Assembly (NCBI GenBank): GCA_025677815.1
Contig: JAIXMP010000017.1
Coordinates: 62,001-126,000, forward strand
Length of the DNA: 64,000 nucleotides
From: Phascolomyces articulosus
Taxonomy: Eukaryota; Mucoromycota; Mucoromycetes; Mucorales; Lichtheimiaceae
Reading direction: 5' to 3'
In this document: piece by piece, positions 11,515 through 24,449 of the stretch
How the letters are laid out: every line of letters begins with the position of its first letter
Position numbering within the stretch: position 1 is the first letter of the stretch
The notes under the pieces: model-generated
The model's input: only the letters and a program-made list of their open reading frames with translations
What the model was told of the DNA's origin: nothing
The model's database searches: none
Position numbers and translations under genes: made by a program

Positions 11515-12615
11515 TACAAAGAGCATTAGAGATACCAATATATATTCGAATTGTAATAGCCGTTGCCACTTTTCTTTGTACCTTTGGTTTAGTCTGTGCA
11601 AGTTGGAGTACTCGGGTAAATGATATATATAAATATTAATAATGTAAGCGGGCTTTGTTGGCTAAATATGGTATGTGATAGATATGACATTTGTACCTTT
11701 ACTCAAGGAGTGCTTTATGGTAATATGGGTTCATGCAAGTATAGCATTTTTTTTTCTTCCAGTTAATCTTATATATAATCCATCTATATTAATTTCTTCT
11801 ACTATCAGTATAATATATCTTCAAATAAAAAGAAGTTATTAAAGAATATTTACCGTTATCTATTTTATACATATTCAATATGGAGATCAGCCCATACGAC
11901 ACGACTAAATCAGATAAAAAAGATCAGCTTTTTTTAATTTCAGTCATGTCAGGAGTCAATATATTTGTGGAAGACTTTTTTTTCTGGATGATAGGGGAGA
12001 TGATGTAGAATACAAAATTCAACATATACCCTCTTTATGAACTGATTTAATATGATATTCATGATGTTGTTTCGTCATCATCATCCAGTTATATAGGTGA
12101 TCGAATCGGACCTATCAATACAGTTCGTAATTACAACACTGAGTTGTTTATTAATGTGGCCATTTTGTCCATAATTATGGATTATAAATGGTATTTGCTG
12201 CTGTGTTTGGATTTTTTTTGGAACCGCATTCATTACTCTATAGGTTTGTATTATATATATATATATATATATATATGTGCGTGTGTGTGCTTTTTATCAT
12301 CTTGAGGATTGTATATAGTATATGACATAAAAAAAAAAGGTCCTAATAAAAAAAAGTAAATGAACCAATGAATCAATTTATTCATAGTTAGTTCTGTGAC
12401 AGCCCTTATTGTGAGAATGGATCTACTCGAATCCATATTTTCTGCATTTCTTGTCATCACTGTTGCCTTTCATGATAGGACCTACAGCTGCTTCCTTGGA
12501 ATAAAAATACTTCCTGGAGATCATTTCTTAGTTATGAATTATATACAGGGATTGGTTATGCCACTGATGTAATCTTTATACTTATTGTAAAATTAATGAC
12601 CAATAAAAAAACACT
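11515..12615 (+). pseudogene. decayed middle copy of the MCT-like transporter array
   Basis: Segments match copy A in order. 11515-11614 corresponds to the ...IRIVxAxAT..CTxGLVCASWSTQ exon. 11680-11745 corresponds to the short exon, with W turned into TGA (ATATGACAT) and the reading frame lost. 11888-11990, 12088-12243 and 12390-12615 correspond to exons 7, 8 and 9. The exons that carry PEWFEKRRG and the central cytosolic loop are deleted, as is everything upstream of the second long exon. Several small indels follow. It lies between the two intact copies in the same orientation, as expected for a tandem duplicate that has degenerated. Confidence 0.9.
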
Positions 12616-12875
12616 ATCATTTCTATCCAATTTATTTGTGCTGAATTTGTAGTGTTATTATAAAATAATACAAATGTAGATCATCTCGTAATAATGTAGA
12701 AATAAGCATTTGTGCATGATTAATTTTTTTTTCTCTCTCTCGGAGTTGTTGCTTATTTTTGATCTGCGCTTCAACAACTGTTTTTGGTAAGAGTTTTTTT
12801 TTTTTTGGTTCATTTGTATTTTCCTTTCTCTCTCTCTTTTCTTTTATTTCTTCACTATTTTTTTTCTTTCATTTC

Positions 12876-15087
12876 ATGTTGAAAACATCAACAAAAAGGC
12901 GTCCAAAAAAGGATGTTACACATTCATTGATAAATAATCCATATAGTATATCTAATAATGATGATATTGAAGAAGGCGAGTTCATACTGTTTTTTTTTAT
13001 TCATCCTCTTGGGTTTTTATATTATCATCTGATTTTTTTTTCTAATTGAATAATGATATTAATAATAAAACAGAAACCCGTCCATTATTGGAAAATAGTA
13101 ATGATGACAATACATTACTAGATAATAGTGACGATGATAAAGATCAAGACGATTTTGATATTATACCACCTGATGGAGGATATGGATGGATTATTGTTTG
13201 CGTTGGTTTTTTACTACAATTTATATCTGTTGGCATTTCCGAATCTTGGTAAGTTTTACGCATAAAAATTGACATTTCTATTATGTTTTTTTTTAAAAAA
13301 AAAATTCTAGAATCTTTACTAAAAAAAATTATATTGTTCATAAAGGGGTAAGCAAACACTATGAATGGAGTAAAATAACCGATCCATTGGATTATTTCAA
13401 TCATCATCATAATATAAACCTCATTCTTTTTTATTTAGGGGTGATGCAAGAATTTCATGAACATCATGAATTTCCAAATGCAGTTATTCAAGTAACATTT
13501 GTCGGTACTATTTCCAATGTTTTACTTAATGGATTAGGACCTGTCGCTCGATTATTATCTGCTATTACCAGTCTTCGAAATATTATGCTCATGGCCGTCT
13601 TTCTATGTACGCTTGGATTAGAATTGGCCAGTTGGAGTACACAGCTTTGGCATTATTATTTAACCCGTGGTGTATTATTTGGTACAGGTGCTTCATTTGC
13701 ATTTTATGTAAGTGCACAATTTTGGTTGTTTCATTATGTTAATATGTATAATGCAGCTTATATACCAATATATATATATATATATATATATATTGTTAGG
13801 TTGGATTAAGTATTGTACCTCAATGGTTCAGTAAACGACAAGGCCTAGCACTAGCTATTTCATCCACTGGTACTTGTGTCGGTGCATTCTCATTACCTTT
13901 TATTATGGATGCAATGAATACTCAATTTGGTAGCGCATGGTAAATATCACTATTCATATATATATATATATATATATATTATCATATAAATCATAATAAA
14001 TAATAATAGGGCAAGAACAAAAATATATAATAATAATATAGGTCCTATCGTGTACAAGGGTTTATTGTTCTTGTATTAGGTTTAATTTCTTGTACACTTG
14101 TTAGAGAAAGAAAAAAACCTACTAAAAAGAAGAGCAACAACAACAAAAATGGCCATCAACAAGAATCAGTTCAATTAAAAGAGATTTTTCAATTGGAAGT
14201 ACTCAAGGATCCTCATTTTGTATTATGGTGTATTGCAGATATATTTATGGAAGCTGCTTATTATGTTCCTTATTTTTATCTTCCATGTACGTAATTGATG
14301 GAAGAAAGAGGAGCAGTTGTTGTATGTGTAAAGTACACTTACAACCTACTTTTAATTGATACAATTACTTTTATTATTATTAATTAATTCTATAGCCTAT
14401 GCAGCTCATCTTGGTCTCTCATCAGCCCAGGGTTCTTCATTAATATCAATTGTTTCTGGAATGAGCTTTATCGGTAACCTTGTATCCGGGTAAAAATTGA
14501 GATGACAACAATTTTTTTTTCTCTTTTTTCTACACATAACCTTTCTATTTATACAACAGTTCGAATCCATACTCATCCGAATCAAACCTCCTTTTTTTTT
14601 AGAGTCACTGCTGATAGAATAGGTCATATCAATACTACCATTATATATTGTACATGTTGTGCCCTCAGTTGTATTATTTGGGTTATTGCGAATAACTTTC
14701 ATACATTGATTCTATTTTGTATCTTGGTAGGATTTTTTGGTGGTGCCTTTATTGCATTAAGTAAGTCATATAAGATAAATAACAAATATTTGTTAAAAAT
14801 GATTAGTGACATAACCTTTCTTTTTTTTTTTTTTTACTTAATTAGCACCTTCAGTTACTTATGTCATTACAGGGGCAAAAAAATTTGAATCAGGCTTATC
14901 GCTTTTCTTATTAATCACCGTCTTATCCATGTTTGGACCCAATGTATCTTCTGGGTTAGAACAATCCATTCATGCAAGACCTTATTTAACATATGAAATT
15001 TTTACAGCAAGTGGTTATTTTCTTGGTGCTATGGTTCTTGTCATTATTAAAATGAAAAAGACCAACAATTTATTCTCAAAAATATAA
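12876..15087 (+). CDS. MFS transporter, SLC16 / monocarboxylate transporter-like (copy B)
   Basis: Model: exons 12876-12945 (least certain), 13074-13248, 13346-13347, 13439-13707, 13800-13939, 14042-14286, 14396-14489, 14603-14760 and 14846-15087, about 464 aa. PDGGYGWIIV opens TM1, PQWFSKRQG lies in the TM4-TM5 loop and VTADRIGHIN follows TM8. It is a paralogue of copy A with matching exon phases and several identical exon lengths (140, 94 and 242 nt). It lacks the intron after STQ. The open frame holding PDGGYGW has no ATG, so an upstream exon is required. The model uses the ATG at 12876 with a GTATAT donor, and other 5' choices are possible. As in copy A, a 2-nt GG exon restores frame. The substrate is unknown, and monocarboxylate is a family-level inference. 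Confidence 0.87.
13346..13347 (+). other. putative 2-nt microexon (GG) of MCT-like copy B
   Basis: Exon 2 ends in TG| at 13248 and the next long exon starts GG GTG ATG at 13439. Two bases are missing for W-G-V-M. CATAAAG|GG|GTAAGC supplies them. The intron before it (97 nt) contains a TTTACTAA branch-point-like sequence about 30 nt from its acceptor, and the intron after it (91 nt) starts GTAAGC. The same position and length occur in copy A. Confidence 0.6.
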
Positions 15088-15258
15088 ATTGTATGTGATG
15101 TGATGTGTGTGTGTCAAGCAACCTAAAACACCTGACGAGTTATTCATGCAGTCGGAAACAAAAAAAAATTACGTAGTTTTCATAGAGTTGTAACTTCTCT
15201 CTCACCCTCCTAATATTAATAATCATAATAACAATAATAACAATTCTTTATTACAACA

Positions 15259-16371
15259 ATGACAACCAGAAAATTGAATCTTGCTCTACTAGTGTGTGAC
15301 ACACCTAAACCCGAAGTATTAGAAAAATATGGGGATTACCCTACCATGTTTACCAATGTATTTAAAAGAGCCAATGAACAAAAAGTAGACATTACATGGC
15401 AATATTTTGATGTGGTGGAAAAACAAGAATATCCCGATTTACGTGATCTTGCAGATAATCGTACATTTGATGGTATTGTCATTTCAGGTTCTGCTGCTTC
15501 CGCATATACCGACTTACCATGGATTTTGAAACTTGTTCAGTTTGTACATAAACTACGAGCTGAACCTTATCGTTCTCAAGTCAAGTTAGTGGGGATTTGC
15601 TTTGGTCATCAGATTATTGCTCGTGCTTGTGGTGGGTCGTGTGAAAAGAATCCTAATGGTTGGGAGGTAATAATATATTTTTTTTTTATGTGTGTCAATA
15701 ATAACAACCATGAGAGGGGGTATGACACTATTATATATATATATATATATACTAAAAGGAATATCTTTTTTTTAGTTTGGTTTAATTCCAGTGTATTTGA
15801 CACCCATGGGTAAACATTATTTAAAGACGGATAAAGTGTTTACGGTAAAGTATATTCATGATGGTCATGAGAAAAAGAGGGATTATACCATGACAAATGA
15901 TGTTGAAGATGATGATGAAAAAGAGTGTGGGGAAGGGGAAAAAAGGGAAAAGATAAGATTTACTCATAAGATAAATTATTTTAGAGAGTGAATCAAGTTC
16001 ATCAAGATCATGTCAAAGATTTACCACCAGGATTTCATAGTTTGGCAACCACTGCACCTCATACACCGATTCATTCACTCTTGTCAGATGACAATCAGTG
16101 CATTACAGTACAAGGTCATCCAGAATTTGTCCGTCAAGTTGTACGTATTTTATTGACATTACGACGAGACGCTGGTATTGTTCCAAAGGACTATGCCAAT
16201 GAACAATTGGAAAAACTCGATAAAGAACCTGCCAATGATGATGATGATGAATGGATGGTTTCCAAATTTATAGACTTTATATTAGGTGAATTACCTAAGG
16301 TCCCTAAAGATCATATTGATTTAACAACGGGTCAAGCATTTGGTAATAATATCCTTATTGGCAATGATTAA
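15259..16371 (+). CDS. class I glutamine amidotransferase-like protein (GMP synthase-like GATase1 fold)
   Basis: Three exons, 15259-15666, 15776-15844 and 15985-16371, encode 287 aa. The GATase1 domain takes ammonia or a related group from glutamine using a Cys-His-Glu triad. All three residues are visible: C114 in VGICFGHQ, and H204 and E206 in VQGHPEF. The QVHQDHV and PPGF blocks match stand-alone GMP-synthase-like amidotransferases such as yeast YLR126C. There is no ATP-pyrophosphatase domain, so it is not GMP synthase itself. The C-terminal tail of about 80 residues is acidic and polar. The substrate is unknown, and cytosolic location is inferred from the lack of signal or membrane segments. 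Its ATG lies 171 bp downstream of transporter copy B on the same strand. Confidence 0.88.
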
Positions 16372-18146
16372 AAAAAATCATTTTACTTGATTTGGAAAAT
16401 AAAAAAAATAAAAATAAACACGTTTTATTAAAAAAAAAATCTTTAAGGGACTATGATTATGTTCCCCTTTCTTAAAAGTTGTTGTTTATAATATATTATA
16501 TAATAAGGATGATGATGGGTATCTTCATCATTCTAATGCGTTCATCATCTCAATCCCCCCTTGTCTTAAATACCTCCGTGATTTATTTTTATTTCCATGT
16601 TTAGATATTTTATTTCTTTTCTCCTATTAATAACTCTCTATTTTCTCCTGGATCAAGTGAAATCTAAAATATTCAATAATGTATTGCTTAGCATACATGA
16701 TTACTCTTATTATTATTATTATCTCTCCCCCCCTAACTTATGCTATTACGTAGTTATAGTTAATTCAACACTTAAAAAAAATACAACATCAAACATCGTC
16801 ATCTTTTTATGTTACAAACAAGGTAGATAGATAGAGAGAGATCGATTCAGCCCAAAAATCTCCTATTTTCTTTTTAACAATTATAGGGTAGAATGATATA
16901 TAGTAAGAATAACAACCTTCCTTCCTCATGTTATAATAACTTTGTACTGAGTTTTGTAACCATTGAAAAAAAAAAAACCATGCCGAAGTGCATGCATATA
17001 TATTCTCACTATACTAATAATAACTTTATGGACATTCACTAAGAAAACTAAGAAATCAACACATTGTTGTTAAGACAATAAGATAAATAAAGAAAGAAAA
17101 AGAAAAAAAGGTTTTTTATTTTTATTTTAAATAAGAAAATATATATATATATAATGAAATTTGTTATCAATCTTCTGGTTTTTTTTTTTTTGAAAAAAAA
17201 ATATCCATTTTATAAGGCCACGACGCCAAAATGGATTAAAAGAAATGAGGTAAAATAAAAAAAAAAATAAAAAATAAAAACTGGCTGAAAAAAAAAGAGG
17301 AAAGAGAGAGAGAAAGAGAGAGTATGTGTGTATGTGTGTCTTTTTTTGCCCAAAAAACGAAAAATTGGCCAAATCAAGACAAAAATTTTTTTTGTATGTT
17401 AAAATGCAGGCAAAACTAAACTATGCAGGAGGTTTATGTGTAAGTGCAAAGTTTTTTTTTTTTTTTTTGCCTACATACATAACACACAAAAGAGTATTTA
17501 AGGAATGGAAAGGGTAAAAAAATAAATATATATAGAAATAAAGAAAAAGAAGAGGCTGCTGCTGCCTGCTGCTGCTGTACAAAAAGAATAAATAAATATA
17601 TATAAAGAGGGTTATTTGGGCATATAAAACATAATAAAAACGGGATGAAAAGAAAAAATATATACGACACTTGATGCACCTAAGGCATAAAAAGAAAAAT
17701 GAGAATTAGGTGTGATGATGGGGGATAATAGGGAAGAAGAATATATAAAAATAGGTGTCAATACTGCATAAGTTAGGACAAAAATGGATAAAAGAACGGA
17801 AAAGGTAATGAAAAATATGTGCCCCTTTGTACCGATAGAGCAAGGGGAGGGAGGATGTTGATTATAATAGGAGGGGGGGGGAGTATATATAAATATGGAT
17901 TGGGAATATAATGTAATAATAAGTAATAGTAGTAATAGTAATAGTAGTAGTAATAAGTATATTTGAAGAAGAAAGGGGAGAGAGAGTTTTTTTTTGTTGT
18001 TGTAGCTGGGGGGGAAGGGGAAGTATATATAAATAATATAAGTAGTAGTAATACTAATAACTTTTTTTTTTTTTTTTTTGATTTATATGTTTTTTTTTTA
18101 TGTTTCGTTTCGTTTCTGATAAGTTTGTTGCTGTTTTTAAATATTT
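16372..18146. other. intergenic, low complexity
   Basis: 3' flank of the amidotransferase gene followed by A/T-rich, TA-repeat, poly-A and TAG/TAA-repeat sequence. Short open frames here translate to homopolymer-like peptides. I see no gene. Confidence 0.55.
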
Positions 18147-19099
18147 TTAATGAAATGATGATTGTTGACGTTTAGAAGCACCCTCTACAGCTTTCCACGG
18201 TCGTCGGAATAATCTCGCGTCTTGTCTTTTTGGGTCTACCAAATTTTTACTTTGTAAAGTTTTAAATCGTCCCCAACAACAACCTCTTGAACGATGAGGT
18301 AAATAAGTAGCTGAAATCATGGCCCACGATAAACCTTCGTCGTACCCTTGTTGAAGTAAATCGTCTTCTGTTGGTGTCCAAGCCATACGCGTTTGAACAG
18401 GAGCATTCAATGTGGATGAAGCTGATGTGGATCTGGATCGACGCGATGATAATGTTGAACCATGAGATGGTGCACGATAACGACCACCACCACCACCACT
18501 ATTCCCTGGACTTGTGGTATAAGGGTGATAGTTATTATTGTGAATAGGATAAGGAGATGAATTTAATTTTTGAATATGATTATAATGATAAGTAGAAGAA
18601 GGTGATTGTTGTTGTTGTTGAGGAACAAGGTAGTAAGGTTCATAACCTAAACGAATCATTGCATTTTCTTCATCTCTTGGTGTTGCAGGATAAGCCCATT
18701 CTCTTGGACTTGCTGAAGCTTGTGATGATGCATCACTGGTTGTTCTACTTCGAACAAGTAATGGAGGTGAAGGTGGCATACTATTGGTACTGCTAACACT
18801 ATCACTACGGCAACTACGACATGAACTAGTGCTGTTATTGTCATGATGATGATGATGATGATGATAACGATGGTGATAATTGTAATCATCGTAATAAGAT
18901 TCTGATGAATTATACATGGACATACGATGATTCATGATAGGTTCTTGAGGTTTAGGTGGACTCAAATAAGTATCATCCGTTGATGATGGTTGACATAATA
19001 AATGTTGAATATCCATGACACCTAAATATTATTTTATATTATTTTTGCATAAGTTCATTGATTCAATAATTAATAAATAATATCCAACTTACCGGGCAT
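18147..19099 (-). CDS. Myb/SANT-like DNA-binding domain protein
   Basis: Two exons on the minus strand, 19093-19099 (only ATGCCCG) and 18147-19021, give 293 aa. The first exon is set by a GTAAGT donor and a TTTAG acceptor, so the protein starts MPGVMDIQHLL. An ATG at 19016 would give a form four residues shorter. The middle is low complexity: His-rich (from GAT-repeat DNA on the other strand), Ser/Thr, Gln and Gly runs. Near the C-terminus a Myb/SANT-like module reads WTPTEDDLLQQGY, LSWAMISATYLPHRS and CCWGRFKTL, with the spaced tryptophans and a recognition-helix-like end. A nuclear transcription or chromatin factor is likely. Targets are unknown and no neighbour suggests a pathway. Confidence 0.8.
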
Positions 19100-19807
19100 G
19101 ATTGTATATTTTTAAATGTTAATTTGTATTGTGTGTGTGTGTATGTGTGTGTATGTGTGTTTTATATATATATATATAAAATATTGTTACAAAAAAGATA
19201 AAAAAGTGGATCGAATTGTTGATAATTGATATATCTTTTCTGAAGAATAATAGAATTATATATATATATATATATATATAATTAGAATAAAATAGAGAAT
19301 AGAAAAAAAAATAGAATAATAATAATAATAATAATAAACTACTAATACAATACAAAAAAATGTTAAATTGAAATATACATTTAAAGAAGAAGAGGAAAAA
19401 AAAAATAAAAGAAAATAAAAAAAAGAAAATAAACAAGCGTTTTTATAATCTCCACACACACACAACTTTTTTTTTTATCAGGGGAAGTAAAATATATATA
19501 TATATATATATATATATTCTTTCAATAACTCTTCAAAAGAACGAAAGGGAAAAGAAAGAAAAGAAGAAGAAGGGGTCGGGAAGAAGAAGAAGAAAGGGGG
19601 GGGAGAGGAAAGAGAATCCAAATGTATATATATATATAAATTTATATAGTGAATTTTTGAAAGGGGTTATTATACGCGCGCGGGAAATGCAGCAAGTTTA
19701 GCCGTTAAAGTGATGTATCGCAGGTCATCATCATCCATTGATTCATTAGGGAAACAAGAAAAAAAAAGGGGGGGAGAGAGAGGGAGAGGAAAGAGAAAGA
19801 GAGAGAG

Positions 19808-19860
<53 letters not shown>

Positions 19861-22077
19861 GGGAGAGAAAGCTAGAAGACAAAAGTAAAAGCATTCAAAA
19901 ACACGATCTGCGTAATAATATTTTGGGTTTGATGATAAATCCATATTTGGGATCGGTACTTCTTTTGGATAATGTCAACACCTGCCGCCAAATCTTCAAA
20001 CGGGCTTACATTACAAATAGAACAAAATAATAATAATAATAAAACCCCCTTTTTACTTTCCTTTATTATACAATTTTTTAACCCAACTTTGGTAATAATT
20101 TCTCAAGGTATGTATTTCCAATACTAATCTATCTTTTTTTTTTTTTGAATGATAGAGAAAGAAGAAGTTTAGAGTCATAATAATAATTTATACTGAATAG
20201 GATATGATAAAGGGGTTCTTTTTTTTAAAAAAAAAAAAGTTAATGCAGATCGACGACACGATACTTTTTTTTTATGTCAGTTATATATATTATACATTTT
20301 TCATTCTCTTTTTTAATGATGGATTGATCTATTATTATTGAGTGGCGTTGTAGTCAACATCAATCAAGTCCTATTTTCCTACTATAATAATTACATCGTA
20401 GAACTAGAATACATAAAAGATTCTCCTTCTCTAATCATAGTTTTTTTCTAATGAATAAGTTACCCTATTATCCGAATCCATAGAACTGTTGTTTATTAGT
20501 TGTTGTTGTTATGGCTACTTCTGTTGCTGCAGAACTCCCTTTCTCTTTCTCTTTCTCTCTCTGTCTATCTTCTCCTTTTCTACTCCTTTTTTTTTTTGTT
20601 TGACCCGAAACTTTATTTATAAAGTAAACATTAACTTTTTTTTTATTATTACATCTTTTCCTTGCTTCTTGCTTCTTCTTATTATAATAATAACATTGTT
20701 TTTCTTCTATTCAATGTAAAATATTTCATAAATAAATGTGTCAAGTTTTAGATTCGGTTCATCGGACTCTAATAATGACTCTTAAGTGACACAAAAAGAG
20801 TGAACAATAGGGGGTATTGCTACACAACTTTTTCATAAAACCGCGTGTTTTATGATGTATTTTATATATCTACCATCATTATTATCTCAATTCACAACCA
20901 TTTTCTTTCCCCTTGTTCTGGATTAGAGAATGTAGTCTTTGTTTGGGGGGGACCATCCTTCAACAGGAGCATAAGAAAAGGGCAGGGACAGACTGGATAA
21001 TAATATATATAAAAAGTGAATAAGAAGAAACTGCAAGGGAAAAAAAGGGATATATATATATATATATATCATATAATAAATATTGAATTATATTATAGAG
21101 ACAACAACGAGTTATATTTTCTTAGTAACTACATAATAATAACCTGCATTCTTTCCCATCTTGTTTGTTCTTTATCATTCATGAATAAACTTGTTTTAAT
21201 AAAAAACGCCAATATGACATACTCAATTTCCTTTTTTGTAAAAATCTCATGGTCACACGTAAAGCACATCATAGACATCAACTTACATGGAATCTTTATA
21301 CGTGATGATAATTATCTAAAAATATAATCAACATTGAATCAATGAAAAAAAAGACTATTTTATAATAAGAATAATAATCATGATGTAAAAAAAGTAAAAT
21401 AAAATATATAAAATGGGTTTTGCTGCAGGTCCTGCATCGTGCATAAATCTCTTGTACAACCCACCCACCAATTTTTTAAAGTTATTCAAACTTCATTGAA
21501 GAGTTATTTTATAATGACGATAATGGTTTTTAACGAATTCACTAGACTCAAATAACTTATAAACATTTTCATCATCTTGATAAAGGATGATGATGATGAT
21601 GATAATAACTTTTTTATTTTTATTTTACACATATTTGGTAATTTAAAGGGGTTTAAACAAGGAGGGGAAAAGGAGGTCAATTGGATCTTTTTTAAATGAT
21701 GAAAATTTCCTTTCAATTATGTCAACAAGTTCAACACCCCACAAAAAAAAAAAAAAAAGTGGTGTAGTACCATGTGATCGGTGAAATGGCTTATTTAGGA
21801 AAAAGCGTCAAGTATCTTATAAGTAAATTTTACCCCGGACAACAGATTACATTTAACATGTGAAACTAATTATTTATAATGCTATGGGTTCATCATATAT
21901 TCCATCGTCCTCTCCGCTACAAAAACTATATGTGATAATGATATACCGTAGTAAAAAAAAAATAGGGTATCTTTTTTTTTTCTTCTTTTTTCTCTTTTTC
22001 TTTAAACTCTTTCTTCTCTCCCTCCCTCCCTCCTTCTCTCCCCCCAACAAATATAATATCTCTTTTTTTTTTCTGCA
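19100..22077. other. intergenic, microsatellite-rich
   Basis: 3 kb with TA repeats (about 19256-19279 and 19493-19515), a (GA)n tract (19813-19857), poly-T/poly-A runs and a CT-rich leader just before 22078. Open frames through the GA tract are artefacts of simple sequence. I find no gene. Confidence 0.55.
19813..19857. repeat. (GA)n microsatellite
   Basis: An almost uninterrupted GA dinucleotide run of about 45 bp lies inside a longer purine-rich tract (about 19757-19885). Confidence 0.9.
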
Positions 22078-22530
22078 ATGAATAATAATCCTGCGTCGTC
22101 TATCATTTCAATGATCAGCTACATATTACTTGCACCTATCATGACCGTAATACTATCCATACTTGGGGTTTTAGCAGTGATTACCAGTATTCTCACTTCC
22201 TCTTTTGTATCCATTCGACTTATTTTATTGGCAATTGAATTTGGATTAGGTATTACTTTGGCTTCGGCAAGTCAGTTTATTTCTTGGTTTAAATCTCGAT
22301 TACATCAGTTAGTACGACGAGGTAATAATAATAATAATAGAAATGATATTATTACAACACATCATGAAGAACAAAAAGTACCTATTATTCAATTGAATCA
22401 TTTGGTCATGAAACCCAATTTTATTGGTATGCCACCTAAAACATCTGTAAAGAAAATGTATTCAAAATCAGTTCCCAATACACCCGATCCTATTCGACAT
22501 ACAACACCATCTACCCCATTTCCATTTTAA
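22078..22530 (+). CDS. small two-helix membrane protein, function unknown
   Basis: A single-exon frame of 150 aa. Residues of about 10-35 and 38-70 are strongly hydrophobic (MISYILLAPIMTVILSILG, then a second stretch up to ITLASASQFISW), consistent with two transmembrane helices. A basic stretch (KSRLHQLVRRG), an Asn run and a Ser/Thr/Pro-rich tail ending PSTPFPF follow. Codon use resembles the neighbouring genes. The start lies just after a CT-rich leader (CTCCCTCCCTCCC) of the kind seen before fungal starts. I do not recognise the family. The layout suggests an integral membrane protein with a cytosolic tail that could be phosphorylated, which is inference. Confidence 0.72.
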   Translation: MNNNPASSIISMISYILLAPIMTVILSILGVLAVITSILTSSFVSIRLILLAIEFGLGITLASASQFISWFKSRLHQLVRRGNNNNNRNDIITTHHEEQKVPIIQLNHLVMKPNFIGMPPKTSVKKMYSKSVPNTPDPIRHTTPSTPFPF

Positions 22531-24449
22531 TTATATACTTTTGCTTATTTGTACATTTCTATACTATACACTTTATTAGTAGCTAGCTCTATATACTATA
22601 ATGTTTTTTTTTTTAAAAAAAGAACCTCCTCTTCATACCCCAATAATGTCTTCTCTATATTATATACCAATATAATATGACATGATGAATATAAAGTCAA
22701 TTAAAAGATAATAAAACAACTACTACAAGTTCTTTTTTTGAATGTTATTATTTATTATGTGTATGTGTGATGTGATGGTTATTTTATGCATCAAGAAAAA
22801 CCACGAGTTAGATCATATATGAGTTTTACCAAGATTCAGTTCATTTTTTCATATCTGATATTGAATCTTTTTGCATAATTTCCTTTTATTTTTTGAACAA
22901 ATAGATCCGTAGAACACACGTGTTGTACGTCATTTTCTTTTATTGACACATTGACGTTGTTGGTGAAAGAGAATCGATCGTCATCATCGTCGGTGTTGCG
23001 ATATAAAAAAAAGTCATCGTTCTTTGGAAAGAAAAAAAAATCAAATGTATCACAACAGATGAAAATCCATTACCTCTCTCCCTCCCCCCACCTCCTTCCT
23101 ACTACGTTCATAGAATACAAATGGAGTAATGTTGTAACCTACCCTATTTAAATGACAGAAAAAAAATAGATAATCATTGGTAATGATGATGATCTGAGTA
23201 GTGAATTTTCCATACTTTTTTTTGGGTAATGGTATGTTAAGTATGTAAACAAATATAGTATAGATATTCATTTGTTGGCCAATGATGATAATGAATTAAA
23301 AAAAAAAGGAGGAGAAATCATCATGAAGTTTAAATAGAATAATATCATTAGATATATTCAAAAAACCATTGTTACTATATATATATAATTCCATGTGAGG
23401 GTTAAATGTGATCAACAGCATTTGTACATAAGAAATGTGGATAAACGCAAAAAAAAAAAAAGTTTCAGGCACACAACACATAATAATACCTAGGGATATT
23501 CTATATTACAGTTTATAATAATAATATCTACATATATAGTAGAATTATATATATATATATCTATTTGACAGTAGGAATATATATCCTCAAGTAATAACTA
23601 TAACAGGGTTGGGTGGATTTTACATACTAACTACTATTTATAACAGGTTTGGCAAAAGCAACTTTAAAATGTATAAAATATACAGTTTGCACTTTTATAT
23701 ATAAAAATAATAATGTAATTCATGATAAGTCTTTCTCCCAACTTTATTTCATGTTAAAAATACCCCCTTGATGCACATTATTTATAATAAAAATGTATCA
23801 AATCGCAAGGCGTCAAAATGGACATGTGCTGCTACACTTGCTATTCTACCTTATTATTATAAGTATTTATATTATTTTTAAAGACCAGTGTACGTAAATA
23901 TATACAGTTTATGCAAGGATCATAATATTTAATGGGTTATCAATATGAGTGAAATAGACGGACCATGATTATCCGCATTAATTTTAATTCTATTATATAA
24001 AATGATGATGACTATGTGATATAAAAGTTCATGAGAGGTGGTCATTATTATAAAAAACAAAACTTTATTATATTTATAACATGTTGATACAAATAGGCCA
24101 CTCTTTTTCTTTTATAATAATACTATAAATGTCCTTTTTTACTTTCTCTCTCCATAGTCTAGGGTCACTACCTATTTATCTCCTCTTCTTCTTTTCTACA
24201 TGCTCCTTTTTTTTTTATGATCCCTTTTCGCCACAAAGCAGTTAAACTTTTTTTTTTTTTTTTTTTTTTTACAACTCCAACGCCATTTACCCCCAAATGA
24301 GAAGTACCATGCAAAACATGTTTTAAAAAAAATTATTATGAAAAAAAAAAAGTTTCTTCTTGTTTGTTTCTCCCCTCTCCCTTCAATCTGTATGTGTAAA
24401 ATGTAGCTTTATGCATGGTTTTCTTATCACACATTTTTTATTATAATTA
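22531..24449. other. intergenic, no gene seen
   Basis: AT-rich spacer between convergent genes, with TA repeats (about 23379-23388 and 23548-23562) and a long poly-T run (about 24248-24270). Short open frames (for example 22951-23151) have no splice or family support. Confidence 0.5.

Noticed and set aside
13311..13347. Longer middle exon in transporter copy B using the acceptor TTCTAG at 13310
   Set aside because: It would be 37 nt, which does not restore the reading frame, and it would insert non-conserved residues before W-G-V.
19710..20030. 106-codon open frame rich in Arg-Glu
   Set aside because: It is created by the (GA)n microsatellite and shows no conserved content.
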